Notes: generated by a model not told the origin, from the sequence alone. 57,889 nt of DNA from CALGFI01 sp036374435 (GCA_036374435.1 DASUTU010000127.1:1-57889), one strand, 5' to 3'; shown: positions 8,511-16,324, counted from the stretch's first letter. Program-made: numbers and translations.

Positions 8511-9124
8511 GCCAGGTCAACCTCCTTCCCCCTGAGCTCCGCGAGCGGCAGCGGGTCCGCCGAACCACCTCCCTGGTGGTTCTCGGTGGGATCGTCGTGA
8601 TCGCCCTGGTCGGGGTGTTCTACTTCCTGCAGACCCAGCGGCTGTCGGCCGTCGAGGGTGATCTGGCGGCCCAGGAGGACCGCAACGCCCAGCTCCAGGC
8701 ACAGATCGCGGACCTCGAGCAGTTCGCCGATCTCCAGGCGCAGCTCGCCGAGCGGCAGCAGCTGCTCGCGACGCTGTTCGTCAACGAGGTGTCCTGGTCG
8801 GCGGCGCTCCTCGACATCTCGAGGGTGATTCCGGACTCCTCGTATCTGACCAGCCTGACCGGCCAGATCACGCCGCCCACCTTGGCCGCTCCGGGAACGA
8901 CCGAAACCACCCTCATCGGCAACATGAGCTTCCAGGGGGTGGCGCGAGAGACCGAGACGATCTCCACGTGGCTCACCCGGCTCGAACAGATCCAGGGCTG
9001 GGTGAACCCCTGGGTGAGCAGCGCCCAGGAAGACGCCGCATTCTCCCGCATCTACACCTTCTCCAGCGGCCTGGACCTCTCCGTGGACGCTGGAACCGAA
9101 CGCGGCCGGGGGGTACAGCCGTGA
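8507..9124 (+). CDS. pilN: type IV pilus assembly protein PilN
   Basis: 205 residues from GTG 8507 overlapping the pilM stop. The N-terminal VSQVNLLPPELRERQR contains the NLLP motif by which PilN binds the groove of PilM, followed by one transmembrane helix (about 23-43) and a periplasm-side coiled coil rich in Gln/Glu/Leu (about 45-90), then a ferredoxin-like domain. It forms the inner-membrane alignment complex with PilM and PilO. Confidence 0.9.
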   Translation: MSQVNLLPPELRERQRVRRTTSLVVLGGIVVIALVGVFYFLQTQRLSAVEGDLAAQEDRNAQLQAQIADLEQFADLQAQLAERQQLLATLFVNEVSWSAALLDISRVIPDSSYLTSLTGQITPPTLAAPGTTETTLIGNMSFQGVARETETISTWLTRLEQIQGWVNPWVSSAQEDAAFSRIYTFSSGLDLSVDAGTERGRGVQP

Positions 9125-9831
9125 ACCGGCGCATGCCGCTGTTCGTGGGGATCGGGTTCGCTGTCCTCGCCGTCCTCGTGGTCGTGTTGCTCGTCCTGCC
9201 CAAGATGGGACAGGTCGGGGAGAGGCAGGACGACCTCGAGGCGGCGGAGGACGAGGAGATCGCGCTCCAGGTCCAGCTTCGGGCTCTCCAGGACGCGCAG
9301 GCTCAGGCGCCCGAGACCGAACGGCGGATCGCTGAGATCGACGAACAGGTGCCGCCCACCGCGGATCTGCCGACCCTGTTCCGGCTCCTCCAGGCGGCGG
9401 CCGACCGGTCCGCCGTGGACTTCTTCTCCTTCGCGCCGGGGACCCCCACGCCGGACGCCGAGGGCGGCGGCTTCTCGCTGCTCCCATCCCAGGTCACGGT
9501 GAACGGCAGCTACTTCGCGTTGGACGAGTTCCTGTTCCTGCTGGAGACGTTGCCCCGAGCCGCGAAGGTCACGAGCGTCGTGATCTCGCCCGGGGGAGGT
9601 GGCGAGGGGACCGCCACGGCAACCGGGTCGACGCTGTCGATGCAGCTGACCGTCGAGTTCTACACCATGGACACCAGCGCGGGTCCGGGCTCCGTCCCGG
9701 GACCCGCGGACGGTGTGCCCGGTGCCCCAACCACCCCGCCGACCGACGCGACGGGCGCAACCGGGACCACCGGTGCGACGGGCGAGGCGGCCGGGCCGAC
9801 CGGTTCCGCCCAAGAAACAGGAGCCTCCTGA
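9121..9831 (+). CDS. pilO: type IV pilus assembly protein PilO
   Basis: 236 residues from GTG 9121, overlapping pilN by GTGA. One N-terminal transmembrane helix (about 7-28), a coiled coil (30-75), then a PilO ferredoxin-like domain with VPPTADLPTLFRLLQAAADR and VNGSYFALDEFLFLLETLPR. The C-terminal 45 residues are a low-complexity Pro/Thr/Gly/Ala tail with short GATGTTGATG repeats not present in ordinary PilO, probably a flexible linker outside the membrane. Confidence 0.88.
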   Translation: MNRRMPLFVGIGFAVLAVLVVVLLVLPKMGQVGERQDDLEAAEDEEIALQVQLRALQDAQAQAPETERRIAEIDEQVPPTADLPTLFRLLQAAADRSAVDFFSFAPGTPTPDAEGGGFSLLPSQVTVNGSYFALDEFLFLLETLPRAAKVTSVVISPGGGGEGTATATGSTLSMQLTVEFYTMDTSAGPGSVPGPADGVPGAPTTPPTDATGATGTTGATGEAAGPTGSAQETGAS

Positions 9832-10466
9832 TGACCCTCACCCCCCGCGACCAACGCATGCTCCAGGTGCTCGGCGTGGTCGCCGGCCTGGCGCTGATCT
9901 ACCTGCTGTTCACGACCGTGCTGGGAGGGGACGACGGCGGAGACTTCTCCGCGCCCACCGGCCCGACCGCGGGCGCCCCGTCGCCCACGGTGCCGCCGGA
10001 GGAGTTGCCGTCCCCGACGCCCCGCGAGACGCTGCCGCCCGTGGACCTGGCCGGCGCCCGGGATCCCTTCTCGATCCCCCCGGGCCTGCAGACCACGCCC
10101 CCGGGCGGCGGCGTCAGCCCCACGCAGACGCCCACCGGCACCATCACCCAGCCCCCGCCGACGCAGCCCCCGCCGACGCAGCCGCCACCCACGCAGCCCC
10201 CGCCGACCCAGCCCCCGCCGACGAGCCCGCCGCCGACGCAGCCGCCGGAGCCGCAGCCCACCGACGAGATCACGATCGGGGGGCACGACCTGAAGCTCGA
10301 GAAGATCAGCAACGAGCGCCAGCGGATCCAGATCGTGGTCGACAAGAAGGTGTGGACGGTGGAGGAAGGGGCGATCTTCGCCGACAGCTTCAAGCTGGTC
10401 CGTATCGACGGGCCGTGCGTGAGGATCCTGTTCGGCGACCAGAGCTTCCAGCTCTGTCTGAAGTGA
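9831..10466 (+). CDS. proline-rich PilP-like pilus assembly protein
   Basis: 211 residues; ATG shares one base with the pilO stop (TGATG). A transmembrane helix at about 12-29 is followed by a Pro/Thr-rich spacer containing GARDPFSIP (a segment seen in PilP-type proteins just before the folded region), a run of PPPTQ repeats (about 104-138) and a small C-terminal domain from about 145, ending in VRILFGDQSFQLCLK with two cysteines. In domain order this resembles PilP, but without a lipobox or detectable strong motif. Position last in the pilMNO operon supports a role in the alignment complex. Confidence 0.6.
   Translation: MTLTPRDQRMLQVLGVVAGLALIYLLFTTVLGGDDGGDFSAPTGPTAGAPSPTVPPEELPSPTPRETLPPVDLAGARDPFSIPPGLQTTPPGGGVSPTQTPTGTITQPPPTQPPPTQPPPTQPPPTQPPPTSPPPTQPPEPQPTDEITIGGHDLKLEKISNERQRIQIVVDKKVWTVEEGAIFADSFKLVRIDGPCVRILFGDQSFQLCLK
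10148..10245 (+). repeat. 15-bp tandem repeats encoding PPPTQ
   Basis: Five to six imperfect 15-bp units (CAGCCCCCGCCGACG type) encode PPPTQ repeats in the PilP-like gene; unit number may vary between strains by slippage. Confidence 0.85.
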
Positions 10467-10512
10467 CCTGACTCCGGCGGTCGCCAACTCGGGGGGAGCG
10501 GTCGCCGGTCGC

Positions 10513-10543
10513 GAGGGCGGCTCCGCCACGCGGGGCCGCCCTC
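10513..10543 (+). terminator. possible terminator after pil operon
   Basis: Perfect 9-bp inverted repeat GAGGGCGGC / GCCGCCCTC with a 13-nt loop, 46 nt after the last pil stop and before the aroC promoter. No U-tract follows. Confidence 0.5.
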
Positions 10544-10586
10544 CACAACCTCCGTCGTCGGGACCAGGGCGCGAGAGGCCGTCTCC

Positions 10587-10592
10587 TATGAT
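10587..10592 (+). promoter_or_regulatory. -10 hexamer TATGAT, leaderless aroC promoter
   Basis: TATGAT is separated by 7 nt from ATG 10600, so transcription would start at or next to the start codon. No Shine-Dalgarno and no good -35 are visible. The hexamer overlaps two upstream ATG codons, which argues against those as starts. Confidence 0.55.
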
Positions 10593-10599
10593 GAGCGCG

Positions 10600-11751
10600 A
10601 TGTCGCGATCGTTGCGCCTGATCACCGCCGGCGAGTCGCACGGGCGGGGACTGGTGGGCGTGCTCGAGGGCCTCCCGGCCGGTATCCCGGTCTCGCCAAA
10701 GGCGATCGCGGACGAGCTCGCCCGCCGGCGGCTCGGCTACGGCCGCAGCGGGCGGCAGAAGCTCGAGGCGGACGCGTTGCGGATCGTCTCCGGCGTCCGG
10801 CATGGCCGGACCCTCGGCAGCCCCGTGGCGGTCACGATCGAGAACGCCGAGTGGGAGCAGAAGTACCGCGAACTCATGGGGGTCGAGGGCGAGATCGACC
10901 CGGCGGACAAGCTGACGCGCCCGCGGCCGGGACACGCGGACCTCGCGGGCGCGCTGAAGTACGGGTTCGACGACGTCCGGAACGTGCTCGAACGCGCCAG
11001 CGCGCGCGAGACGGCGGCGCGAGTGGCGCTCGGGGCGGTGTGCAAGGCCCTTCTGGGCGAGCTCGGCATCTCGGTCGTGTCCCACGTCGTGCGGATCGGC
11101 TCGGTCTCCACCCGTTCTCGCCGCGTGCCCGGCCCCGGCGACGTGGAGGTGGTGGACGCGTCTTCCGTGCGGTGCCTGGACGGGAGGACGAGCGCCCGGA
11201 TGGTGCAGGAGATCGACCGGGTGCGCAAGGACAAGGACACGTTGGGAGGCGTGTTCGAGGTGATCGCGTACGGCTGTCCGCCGGGCCTCGGGTCCCACGT
11301 CCACTACGACCGCAAGCTCGACGCCAGGCTGGCGCTGGCGTTGATGAGCATCCAGTCCGTGAAAGGGGTGGAGGTGGGCGACGGCTTCGCCTCGGCCGCC
11401 AAGACGGGATCGAAGGCGCACGACGAGGTCTTCCGGGGCCTGCGGCGCCCCACCGCGCGCTCGGGCGGCATCGAGGGCGGGATCAGCACCGGCCAGCCGA
11501 TCCGGCTCCGCGCGGCCATGAAGCCGTTCTCGACGGTGCCGCGGCCGCTTCGCACCGTGGATCTTCACACCGGACAGGAGGCCGTGGCCATCACGCAGCG
11601 AACCGACACCTGCGCGGTGCCGGCGGGGGCCGTGGTCGGCGAGGCCGTGGTCGCGCACGTGCTGGCCGACTCGGTCCTGGAGAAGTTCGGGGGCGACTCG
11701 CTCACCGAGACCCGGCGCAACCTGGACGCGTTCGTCGCGGGGTTGCCGTGA
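10600..11751 (+). CDS. aroC: chorismate synthase
   Basis: 383 residues. Converts 5-enolpyruvylshikimate-3-phosphate to chorismate with reduced FMN in the cytoplasm, the last shikimate-pathway step. Visible signatures are GESHG (11-15), RPGHADLAGALKYG, the ARETAARVALGA signature helix and RSGGIEGGISTGQPIRL. Start chosen at ATG 10600; ATGs at 10588 and 10591 lie in the presumed -10 element. First gene of aroC-aroK-aroB-aroQ, coupled to aroK by a GTGA overlap. Confidence 0.96.
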   Translation: MSRSLRLITAGESHGRGLVGVLEGLPAGIPVSPKAIADELARRRLGYGRSGRQKLEADALRIVSGVRHGRTLGSPVAVTIENAEWEQKYRELMGVEGEIDPADKLTRPRPGHADLAGALKYGFDDVRNVLERASARETAARVALGAVCKALLGELGISVVSHVVRIGSVSTRSRRVPGPGDVEVVDASSVRCLDGRTSARMVQEIDRVRKDKDTLGGVFEVIAYGCPPGLGSHVHYDRKLDARLALALMSIQSVKGVEVGDGFASAAKTGSKAHDEVFRGLRRPTARSGGIEGGISTGQPIRLRAAMKPFSTVPRPLRTVDLHTGQEAVAITQRTDTCAVPAGAVVGEAVVAHVLADSVLEKFGGDSLTETRRNLDAFVAGLP

Positions 11752-12248
11752 TCGTCTACCTGGTCGGCATGCCCGGGTCGGGCAAGTCGACGGTCGGCCC
11801 GGAGCTGGCGCGACGGCTTGACGTGCCGTTCGTGGAGCTGGACGCCGAGATCGAGCGCGAAGCCGGGATCGCCGTCACCGACATCTTCGAGCAGGAGGGG
11901 GAGGCGCGCTTTCGCGAGCTCGAGGCGGCGGCGCTGGTGGAGGCGGCCACGCGGGACCCTTCGGTCGTGTCCTGCGGCGGCGGGGTGGTCCTCGAGCCGG
12001 CGAATCGGGTGACGTTGCGGGCCACCGGAGAGGTGGTCTTCTTGTGGGTGCCGCTCGAGGTCCTTCGCGAACGCGTCGCGCCGGCCGAGGACCGGCCGCT
12101 CATCCGGGCCGAAGGCGACCTGGAGCGCCTGTATCGGGACCGCGAGTCCCTCTACCGGGAGTTCGCCGCCCACGTCGTGGACGCGAGCGGTCCGCCCGAC
12201 GAGGTGGCCGCGGCGATCGAGGGGGAGCTGTTGCGGTGGAGCTCGTGA
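11748..12248 (+). CDS. aroK: shikimate kinase
   Basis: 166 residues from GTG 11748. Phosphorylates shikimate at O3 using ATP. Walker A GMPGSGKS (7-14), shikimate-binding D32 and R55, the GGG motif (77-79), and lid arginine R116 in EDRPLI are all present. Length is standard for the family. Sits between aroC and aroB with 4-base and 13-base overlaps, so the three are cotranslated. Confidence 0.95.
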   Translation: MIVYLVGMPGSGKSTVGPELARRLDVPFVELDAEIEREAGIAVTDIFEQEGEARFRELEAAALVEAATRDPSVVSCGGGVVLEPANRVTLRATGEVVFLWVPLEVLRERVAPAEDRPLIRAEGDLERLYRDRESLYREFAAHVVDASGPPDEVAAAIEGELLRWSS

Positions 12249-13321
12249 GCGTCGACGTCCCGGGGCGGGCCTACGTGGTCACCGTGGGCGCCGCGCTCCT
12301 GGAGGAGGCGGGTGCCCACCTCCCCGAGATGCCCGGCGCCGAGCGCGCCTTCGTCGTGTCCGACCCCGACGTCGGCGAGCGGTACCTCGAACCGCTCGGG
12401 CGGGGGTTGGCCGTCCGCGGCCTGGCCGAGGTGCACCTGGGAGTCCCGCCGGGCGAGGAGGCCAAGTCCCTCCAGACGGCCACGGCGCTGCTCCGGCAGC
12501 TCGCCTCGCAGGAGGCCCACCGCGACGACGTGGTGGTGGCGCTGGGGGGCGGGGCCGTGGGCGACCTCGCCGGCTTCGTGGCGGCCACCTACATGCGAGG
12601 CGTCCCGTTCGTCCAGGTGCCGACCACGTTGACCGCGCAGGTGGACGCCGCGGTGGGCGGGAAGACCGCGGTGAACCTGCCCGAAGGCAAGAACCTGGTG
12701 GGGGCGTTCCACCAACCGATCGCGGTCCTGGCCGACGTGACCACCCTTGCCTCCCTGCCCGAACGAGAGTTCCGCTCGGGGCTGGCGGAGGTGGCGAAAT
12801 ACGGCCTCGCCCTGGACCCGGAGCTGCTCGAGCGCTTGGAGCGCGACCCGGGACCGATCCTGTCGCGCGAGCCCGGAGCCCTGGAGGACCTGGTGGTCCG
12901 CTGCGTCCGGGCCAAGGCCGGAGTGGTGGCGCGGGACGAACGGGACGCCGGCCGGCGTCTGGTCCTGAACTACGGGCACACGCTGGGCCATGCGCTGGAG
13001 CGACTGGACGCGTTCGCCGGCCGCTCCCACGGCGAGGCCATCGCGCTCGGCATGGTGTTCGCGGCCAGGCTGTCCGAGGCGGAGGGACTGGCGGAGCCGG
13101 GGCTCGCGGCGCGGCACGTCCGGCTGCTCAGCTCCCTGGGCCTCGAGACGCACGGGGGACTTCCCGACGCCGGCGAGGTGCTCGCGGCGATGAAGCTGGA
13201 CAAGAAGTATCGAGGCGGGATCCGCTTCGTCCTGCTGGAGGACGTGGGCCGGCCCCGGGTCGTCGAGGCCGTGTCCGAGGACCGCGTCCGGGCCGTCGTC
13301 GACGAGATCGGCGGCCGCTGA
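12236..13321 (+). CDS. aroB: 3-dehydroquinate synthase
   Basis: 361 residues. NAD- and metal-dependent cyclisation of DAHP to 3-dehydroquinate. GGGAVGD (104-110) binds NAD; metal ligands are E185 in SGLAEVAKYG and the histidines of LNYGHTLGHALE and SHGEAIALGM. Start GTG 12236 has GGGGAG 8 nt upstream; GTG 12245, which makes a GTGA overlap with aroK, is an alternative three codons later. Ends in a one-base overlap with aroQ. Confidence 0.95.
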   Translation: MELVSVDVPGRAYVVTVGAALLEEAGAHLPEMPGAERAFVVSDPDVGERYLEPLGRGLAVRGLAEVHLGVPPGEEAKSLQTATALLRQLASQEAHRDDVVVALGGGAVGDLAGFVAATYMRGVPFVQVPTTLTAQVDAAVGGKTAVNLPEGKNLVGAFHQPIAVLADVTTLASLPEREFRSGLAEVAKYGLALDPELLERLERDPGPILSREPGALEDLVVRCVRAKAGVVARDERDAGRRLVLNYGHTLGHALERLDAFAGRSHGEAIALGMVFAARLSEAEGLAEPGLAARHVRLLSSLGLETHGGLPDAGEVLAAMKLDKKYRGGIRFVLLEDVGRPRVVEAVSEDRVRAVVDEIGGR

Positions 13322-13755
13322 TGCGGGTGTTGTTCCTGTTCGGTCCGAACCTGGGGGACCTCGGGACGCGCGAGCCCGAGCGATACGGGACGCAGACGCT
13401 CGAGCAGATCATGGGCGAGGTGGGCGAACGGGCGGCGCGCGTCGGGCACGAGACCGCCTGGAGGCAGTCCGATCACGAAGGCGAGCTCCTGGGGTGGGTG
13501 GGCGCCGCCGCCCCCGACGGGTGGGAGGTCGTCGTCCTGAACGCCGGCGCCCTGACCCACTACTCCTACGCCCTGCGAGACGCCGTCGAGGCCACGCCGC
13601 TGCCGGTGATCGAGGTCCACATGACGAACATCTACGCGCGCGAGGAGTTCCGGCGCCACTCCGTCATCTCCGACGTTTGCCGGGTGTCAATCGTGGGCGC
13701 CGGAGCGGGCGGCTACCACCTGGCGCTCGAGGCCCTTCCGTGGATCACGGCCTGA
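13321..13755 (+). CDS. aroQ: 3-dehydroquinate dehydratase, type II
   Basis: 144 residues, the small dodecameric type II dehydroquinase. Active-site residues are in place: Y22 of RYG, N74 and H80 in NAGALTHYS, H100 in EVHMTN and R111/R112 in EEFRRHSVIS. The first loop reads GPNLGDLGTRE instead of the usual GPNLNLLGxRE, so the loop Asn is replaced by Gly, a mild deviation. With aroB, aroK and aroC upstream it provides four of seven shikimate steps in one operon. Confidence 0.88.
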   Translation: MRVLFLFGPNLGDLGTREPERYGTQTLEQIMGEVGERAARVGHETAWRQSDHEGELLGWVGAAAPDGWEVVVLNAGALTHYSYALRDAVEATPLPVIEVHMTNIYAREEFRRHSVISDVCRVSIVGAGAGGYHLALEALPWITA

Positions 13756-14816
13756 GGCGAGCCCGGCTGACCGAGCGCCTGAGCGAGCTCGGTGTGGACT
13801 CGTTCCTCGTGACGCGCCTGCCGAACGTCCGGTACCTCACCGGCTTCACCGGCTCCAACGCCCAGCTCCTGGTGGCCGTCGGGAACGCCGTCGTGTTCAC
13901 CGACGGGCGGTACGAGGAACAGGCCGCCCGTGAGGCTCCGGACCTCGATCGCGTGATCTACCTCGACGGGTTCCCGCCGCTGGAGGAGCCGGTCGCGGCC
14001 CTCGGGTCGTCCGCGATGGGCTTCGAGGCCGACGGCGTGACGTACCGGTTCGCCGAGCGCCTGCGCGAACGGCTCGAGGGGGTCGAGTTGGTGCCCGTGA
14101 GCCAGGAGGTCGAGCGGCTCCGGCTGGTCAAAGACCCCGAGGAGCTCGAGCTCATCGCCCGCGCCCAGCAGGCCACGGATGTCGCGTTCGAGCGGGTCGC
14201 GTTGGGGGGAGGCCTGCGCGAGGGCGTGACCGAGCGCGAGGCCGCCTTTGCGCTCGAGTTCGAGATGCGGCGGGCAGGCGCCGACGACCGTTCGTTCGAC
14301 ACGATCGTCGCGTTCGGAGAGAACGCCGCCGAGCCGCATCACGAACCCTCCCTCCGGCCGCTTCGGCGGGGGGACGTGGTGAAGTGCGACTTCGGGGCGC
14401 TCGTCGACGGGTACCACACGGACATGACCAGGACGGTCGCGTTCGGCGATCCCGGCGACGAGCTGCGCCGGGTGCGCGACCTCGTGGCCCGCGCCCAGGA
14501 AGCGGGGATCGAGGCGCTGCGCCCCGGCGTACCGGTGGCCGAGGTCGACGCGGCCGCTCGAGGAGTCATCGAGGATGCTGGGCACGGACGACACTTCCCC
14601 CACGGGCTGGGGCACGGCGTGGGTCTGGAGATCCACGAGGAGCCGCGGCTGCGGCGGGACGGGACCGACGAGGTGCCCGAGGGTGCGGTCGTCACGATCG
14701 AACCCGGCGTGTACATTCCCGGGCTCGGAGGCGTCCGGATCGAAGACGTGGTCGAGGTGACCGCCGACGGAGGCCGCTCCATCGCCCGGTCGACCAAGGA
14801 GCTGGTGGTGCTGTGA
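13740..14816 (+). CDS. M24 metallopeptidase, Xaa-Pro aminopeptidase/dipeptidase
   Basis: 358 residues. GTG 13740 is chosen because CGAGG lies 7 nt upstream and the protein then begins just before the creatinase-like N-terminal domain (PNVRYLTGFTGSNAQLLVAV). The C-terminal pita-bread domain has all five metal ligands: D217 and D228 (CDFGALVDGYHTD), H292 (GLGHGVGLEIH), E321 (VTIEPGVYI) and E335 (RIEDVVEV). It probably releases N-terminal residues before proline in cytosolic peptides. The order aroQ-pepP/Q-efp-nusB is widespread among Gram-positives. Confidence 0.92.
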   Translation: MDHGLRRARLTERLSELGVDSFLVTRLPNVRYLTGFTGSNAQLLVAVGNAVVFTDGRYEEQAAREAPDLDRVIYLDGFPPLEEPVAALGSSAMGFEADGVTYRFAERLRERLEGVELVPVSQEVERLRLVKDPEELELIARAQQATDVAFERVALGGGLREGVTEREAAFALEFEMRRAGADDRSFDTIVAFGENAAEPHHEPSLRPLRRGDVVKCDFGALVDGYHTDMTRTVAFGDPGDELRRVRDLVARAQEAGIEALRPGVPVAEVDAAARGVIEDAGHGRHFPHGLGHGVGLEIHEEPRLRRDGTDEVPEGAVVTIEPGVYIPGLGGVRIEDVVEVTADGGRSIARSTKELVVL

Positions 14817-15376
14817 GTGTCTCCACGAACGACCTCAAGAACGGGATGACGCTCGATCTGGACGGAACGCTGTTCCAGGTCGTCGAGTTCCAACACGTGA
14901 AGCCGGGCAAAGGCGGGGCGTTCGTCCGGACGAAGCTCCGCAACCTCAAGACCGGCGGGGTGGTGGAGCGCACGTTCAACGCCGGCGTGAAGGTCGGCCT
15001 GGCCATCGTGGAGCGCAAGGAGATGCAGTACCTCTACCGCGACGGCGAGCACTTCACGTTCATGGACCTGGAGACCTACGAGCAGCTCCCGGTCGACGCC
15101 GATGTGATGGGCGACCTCGCGAACTACCTGGCCGAAGGCGCGAGCGCCCAGGTCTCGGTGCACGCGGGGGTGCCGATCGGCGTCGAGCTCCCCGCGTCCG
15201 TGGCCCTAATCGTGGTGCAGACGCAACCCGCCGTCCGCGGGGACACGAAGACGAACACGCTCAAGCCGGCCACGCTCGAGACCGGGTACGTGGCGCAGGT
15301 GCCGCTGTTCGTCGAGGAGGGGGAACGCGTCAAGGTGGACACGCGCTCGGGCGGCTACATCGAGCGGGTGAAGTAG
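14813..15376 (+). CDS. efp: elongation factor P
   Basis: 187 residues from GTG 14813, overlapping the peptidase stop. EF-P binds between P and E sites and rescues ribosomes stalled at polyproline; the PilP-like protein in this window has exactly such PPP runs. The conserved loop HVKPGKGGAFVRTK presents the lysine that is modified in some bacteria. Three beta-barrel domains are expected and the length is standard. Confidence 0.96.
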   Translation: MSVSTNDLKNGMTLDLDGTLFQVVEFQHVKPGKGGAFVRTKLRNLKTGGVVERTFNAGVKVGLAIVERKEMQYLYRDGEHFTFMDLETYEQLPVDADVMGDLANYLAEGASAQVSVHAGVPIGVELPASVALIVVQTQPAVRGDTKTNTLKPATLETGYVAQVPLFVEEGERVKVDTRSGGYIERVK

Positions 15377-15380
15377 GACC

Positions 15381-15797
15381 ATGACGTCGCGGCGCGAGGC
15401 GCGCCGCCAAGCCATCGACGTCCTCTTCCAGGCCGACGTGACCCACCGCGACCCGCGCGCCGTCCTGGCCGAGTGGCTGGAGGCAGGGGAGCGGCTGTCG
15501 GGATTCGCCCGCGAGCTCGTGGAGGGGGTCGCGGCGAACCGCGAGGACATCGACGAGCTGCTGGCATCCCACGCCGAACACTGGACGGTGGACCGGATGG
15601 CCACCTTGGACCGGAACATCCTGCGCGTGGCGTGTTTCGAGCTCCTCCACCGGCCCGACGTCCCGCCGGGCGTCGCGGTCAACGAAGCCGTGGAGACCGC
15701 CAAGGAGCTTTCGACCGAGGACTCCGGGCGGTTCGTGAACGGGGTGCTCGGCAGGATCGCCGGCGGTCGGCGAACGATCGCTACGAACGACCTCTGA
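15381..15797 (+). CDS. nusB: transcription antitermination factor NusB
   Basis: 138 residues, all-helical NusB. Typical segments are RREARRQAIDVLFQADVT at the N-terminus, WTVDRMATLDRNILRVACFE in the middle and AVNEAVETAKELSTEDSGRF near the end, followed by VNGVLGRIA. It binds boxA RNA with NusE (S10) for rRNA antitermination. Four bases after efp, so cotranscribed. Confidence 0.95.
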   Translation: MTSRREARRQAIDVLFQADVTHRDPRAVLAEWLEAGERLSGFARELVEGVAANREDIDELLASHAEHWTVDRMATLDRNILRVACFELLHRPDVPPGVAVNEAVETAKELSTEDSGRFVNGVLGRIAGGRRTIATNDL

Positions 15798-15804
15798 ACG
15801 ACCC

Positions 15805-15821
15805 GGCCCCCGAACGGGGCT
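15805..15821. terminator. short hairpin between convergent nusB and tatA
   Basis: GGCCCC / GGGGCT (one G-T pair) around CGAAC, between the convergent nusB and tatA stops. Short and without T-tracts, so weak evidence for a bidirectional terminator. Confidence 0.3.
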
Positions 15822-15845
15822 CCGGAGACGGACCGACCGGGGGAC

Positions 15846-16064
15846 CTACTCCGTCGTCTCGGCCTTGCGTTCGGCGCGCGGTTCGGTGTCGTCGGAGGTG
15901 CCGGCCTCCTCGGACTCGGAGGCGCCCTCGGACATGCCCTTCTTGAACTCGGAGGTGGACTTGCCGACCGAGCGCGCCAGCTCCGGCAGCTTCTTCGCCC
16001 CGAAGAGCAGGACCAAGACGACCGCGACGACGATCCACTCGGGGCCCGGGCTGTAGGCGACCAT
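15846..16064 (-). CDS. tatA: twin-arginine translocase subunit TatA
   Basis: 72 residues, minus strand. A short N-terminal membrane helix (WIVVAVVLVLLFGAKKLPEL) with the FG hinge is followed by an amphipathic helix (ARSVGKSTSEFKKGM) and an acidic, disordered tail. This is the pore-forming TatA/TatE layout for Sec-independent export of folded proteins. ATG at 16064 is preceded by GGTGGAGGAC. No tatB or tatC is adjacent. It diverges from the pyr operon. Confidence 0.92.
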   Translation of the reverse strand: MVAYSPGPEWIVVAVVLVLLFGAKKLPELARSVGKSTSEFKKGMSEGASESEEAGTSDDTEPRAERKAETTE

Positions 16065-16080
16065 GTCCTCCACCTTTCGT

Positions 16081-16096
16081 GTCCGGCCGGCCGGAC
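16081..16096. repeat. 16-bp perfect palindrome in tatA 5' leader
   Basis: GTCCGGCCGGCCGGAC equals its own reverse complement and lies in the presumed tatA untranslated leader, 17 nt before the tatA ATG. It could be an operator or an mRNA hairpin. Confidence 0.6.
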
Positions 16097-16110
16097 GGGT
16101 TCGACTCCCT

Positions 16111-16116
16111 AGTGTA
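16111..16116 (-). promoter_or_regulatory. -10 hexamer TACACT for tatA
   Basis: On the minus strand TACACT precedes the tatA ATG by about 46 nt. The leader then contains the 16-bp palindrome and a purine-rich ribosome site. Confidence 0.4.
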
Positions 16117-16146
16117 GGCGCTCGGGCCCCGGTTCGGGTCCGCTCG

Positions 16147-16175
16147 TTGCGGAGGCCCGACGGCGTGGGTATCCT
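16147..16175 (+). promoter_or_regulatory. pyr operon promoter
   Basis: TTGCGG (16147-16152), a 17-nt spacer and TATCCT (16170-16175). Transcription would begin near 16182, placing the PyrR hairpin at the very 5' end of the mRNA. Confidence 0.7.
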
Positions 16176-16183
16176 GCCGACGG

Positions 16184-16223
16184 CCTTCCCCTTTAAGTCC
16201 GGTCCCGTGAGGCCGGGAAGGGA
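16184..16223 (+). promoter_or_regulatory. PyrR-binding RNA hairpin
   Basis: Lower stem CCCTT (16189-16193) / AAGGG (16218-16222), an internal loop with TAAGT, upper stem CCGG (16199-16202) / CCGG (16213-16216) and apical TCCCGTGAGG. This matches the PyrR anti-antiterminator consensus (TTTAA..CC.GTCC...GAGGC..AAGG). Its 3' arm contains GGAAGGGAG, the Shine-Dalgarno of the 30-codon leader frame that follows, so PyrR-UMP binding would block translation start. Confidence 0.82.
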
Positions 16224-16231
16224 GCACCACG

Positions 16232-16324
16232 ATGTCCGGCGACGACGACGCCCCGCCGCACGCGCGGTGGGGCGTTCCTTCGTTCTCGGTTCGCTCGGCT
16301 CCATCGGCCGGAGCCCCGCGATGA
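16232..16324 (+). CDS. putative pyr leader peptide
   Basis: 30 codons from ATG 16232, 7 nt after AAGGGAG. The stop TGA overlaps the pyrR ATG (ATGA at 16321-16324), the arrangement expected for translational coupling. The reading frame spans the downstream terminator hairpin, so translating ribosomes would also melt it. Sequence begins MSGDDDAPPHARW and has no domain. Whether it is translated is inference. Confidence 0.45.
   Translation: MSGDDDAPPHARWGVPSFSVRSAPSAGAPR
16248..16283 (+). terminator. attenuator hairpin in pyr leader
   Basis: 12-bp stem ACGCCCCGCCGC / GCGGTGGGGCGT (16248-16259 with 16264-16275, one G-T pair, 4-nt loop) followed by TCCTTCGTT. It lies between the PyrR hairpin and pyrR. 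CCGGC at 16236-16240 could alternatively pair with GCCGG of the PyrR hairpin. Confidence 0.55.

Noticed and set aside
16239..16275. pyr attenuator stem as another palindromic element
   Set aside because: Its reverse complement includes GGCGGGGCGTCG, similar to the terminal repeat, but it is short, lacks the core blocks and is explained as an attenuator.
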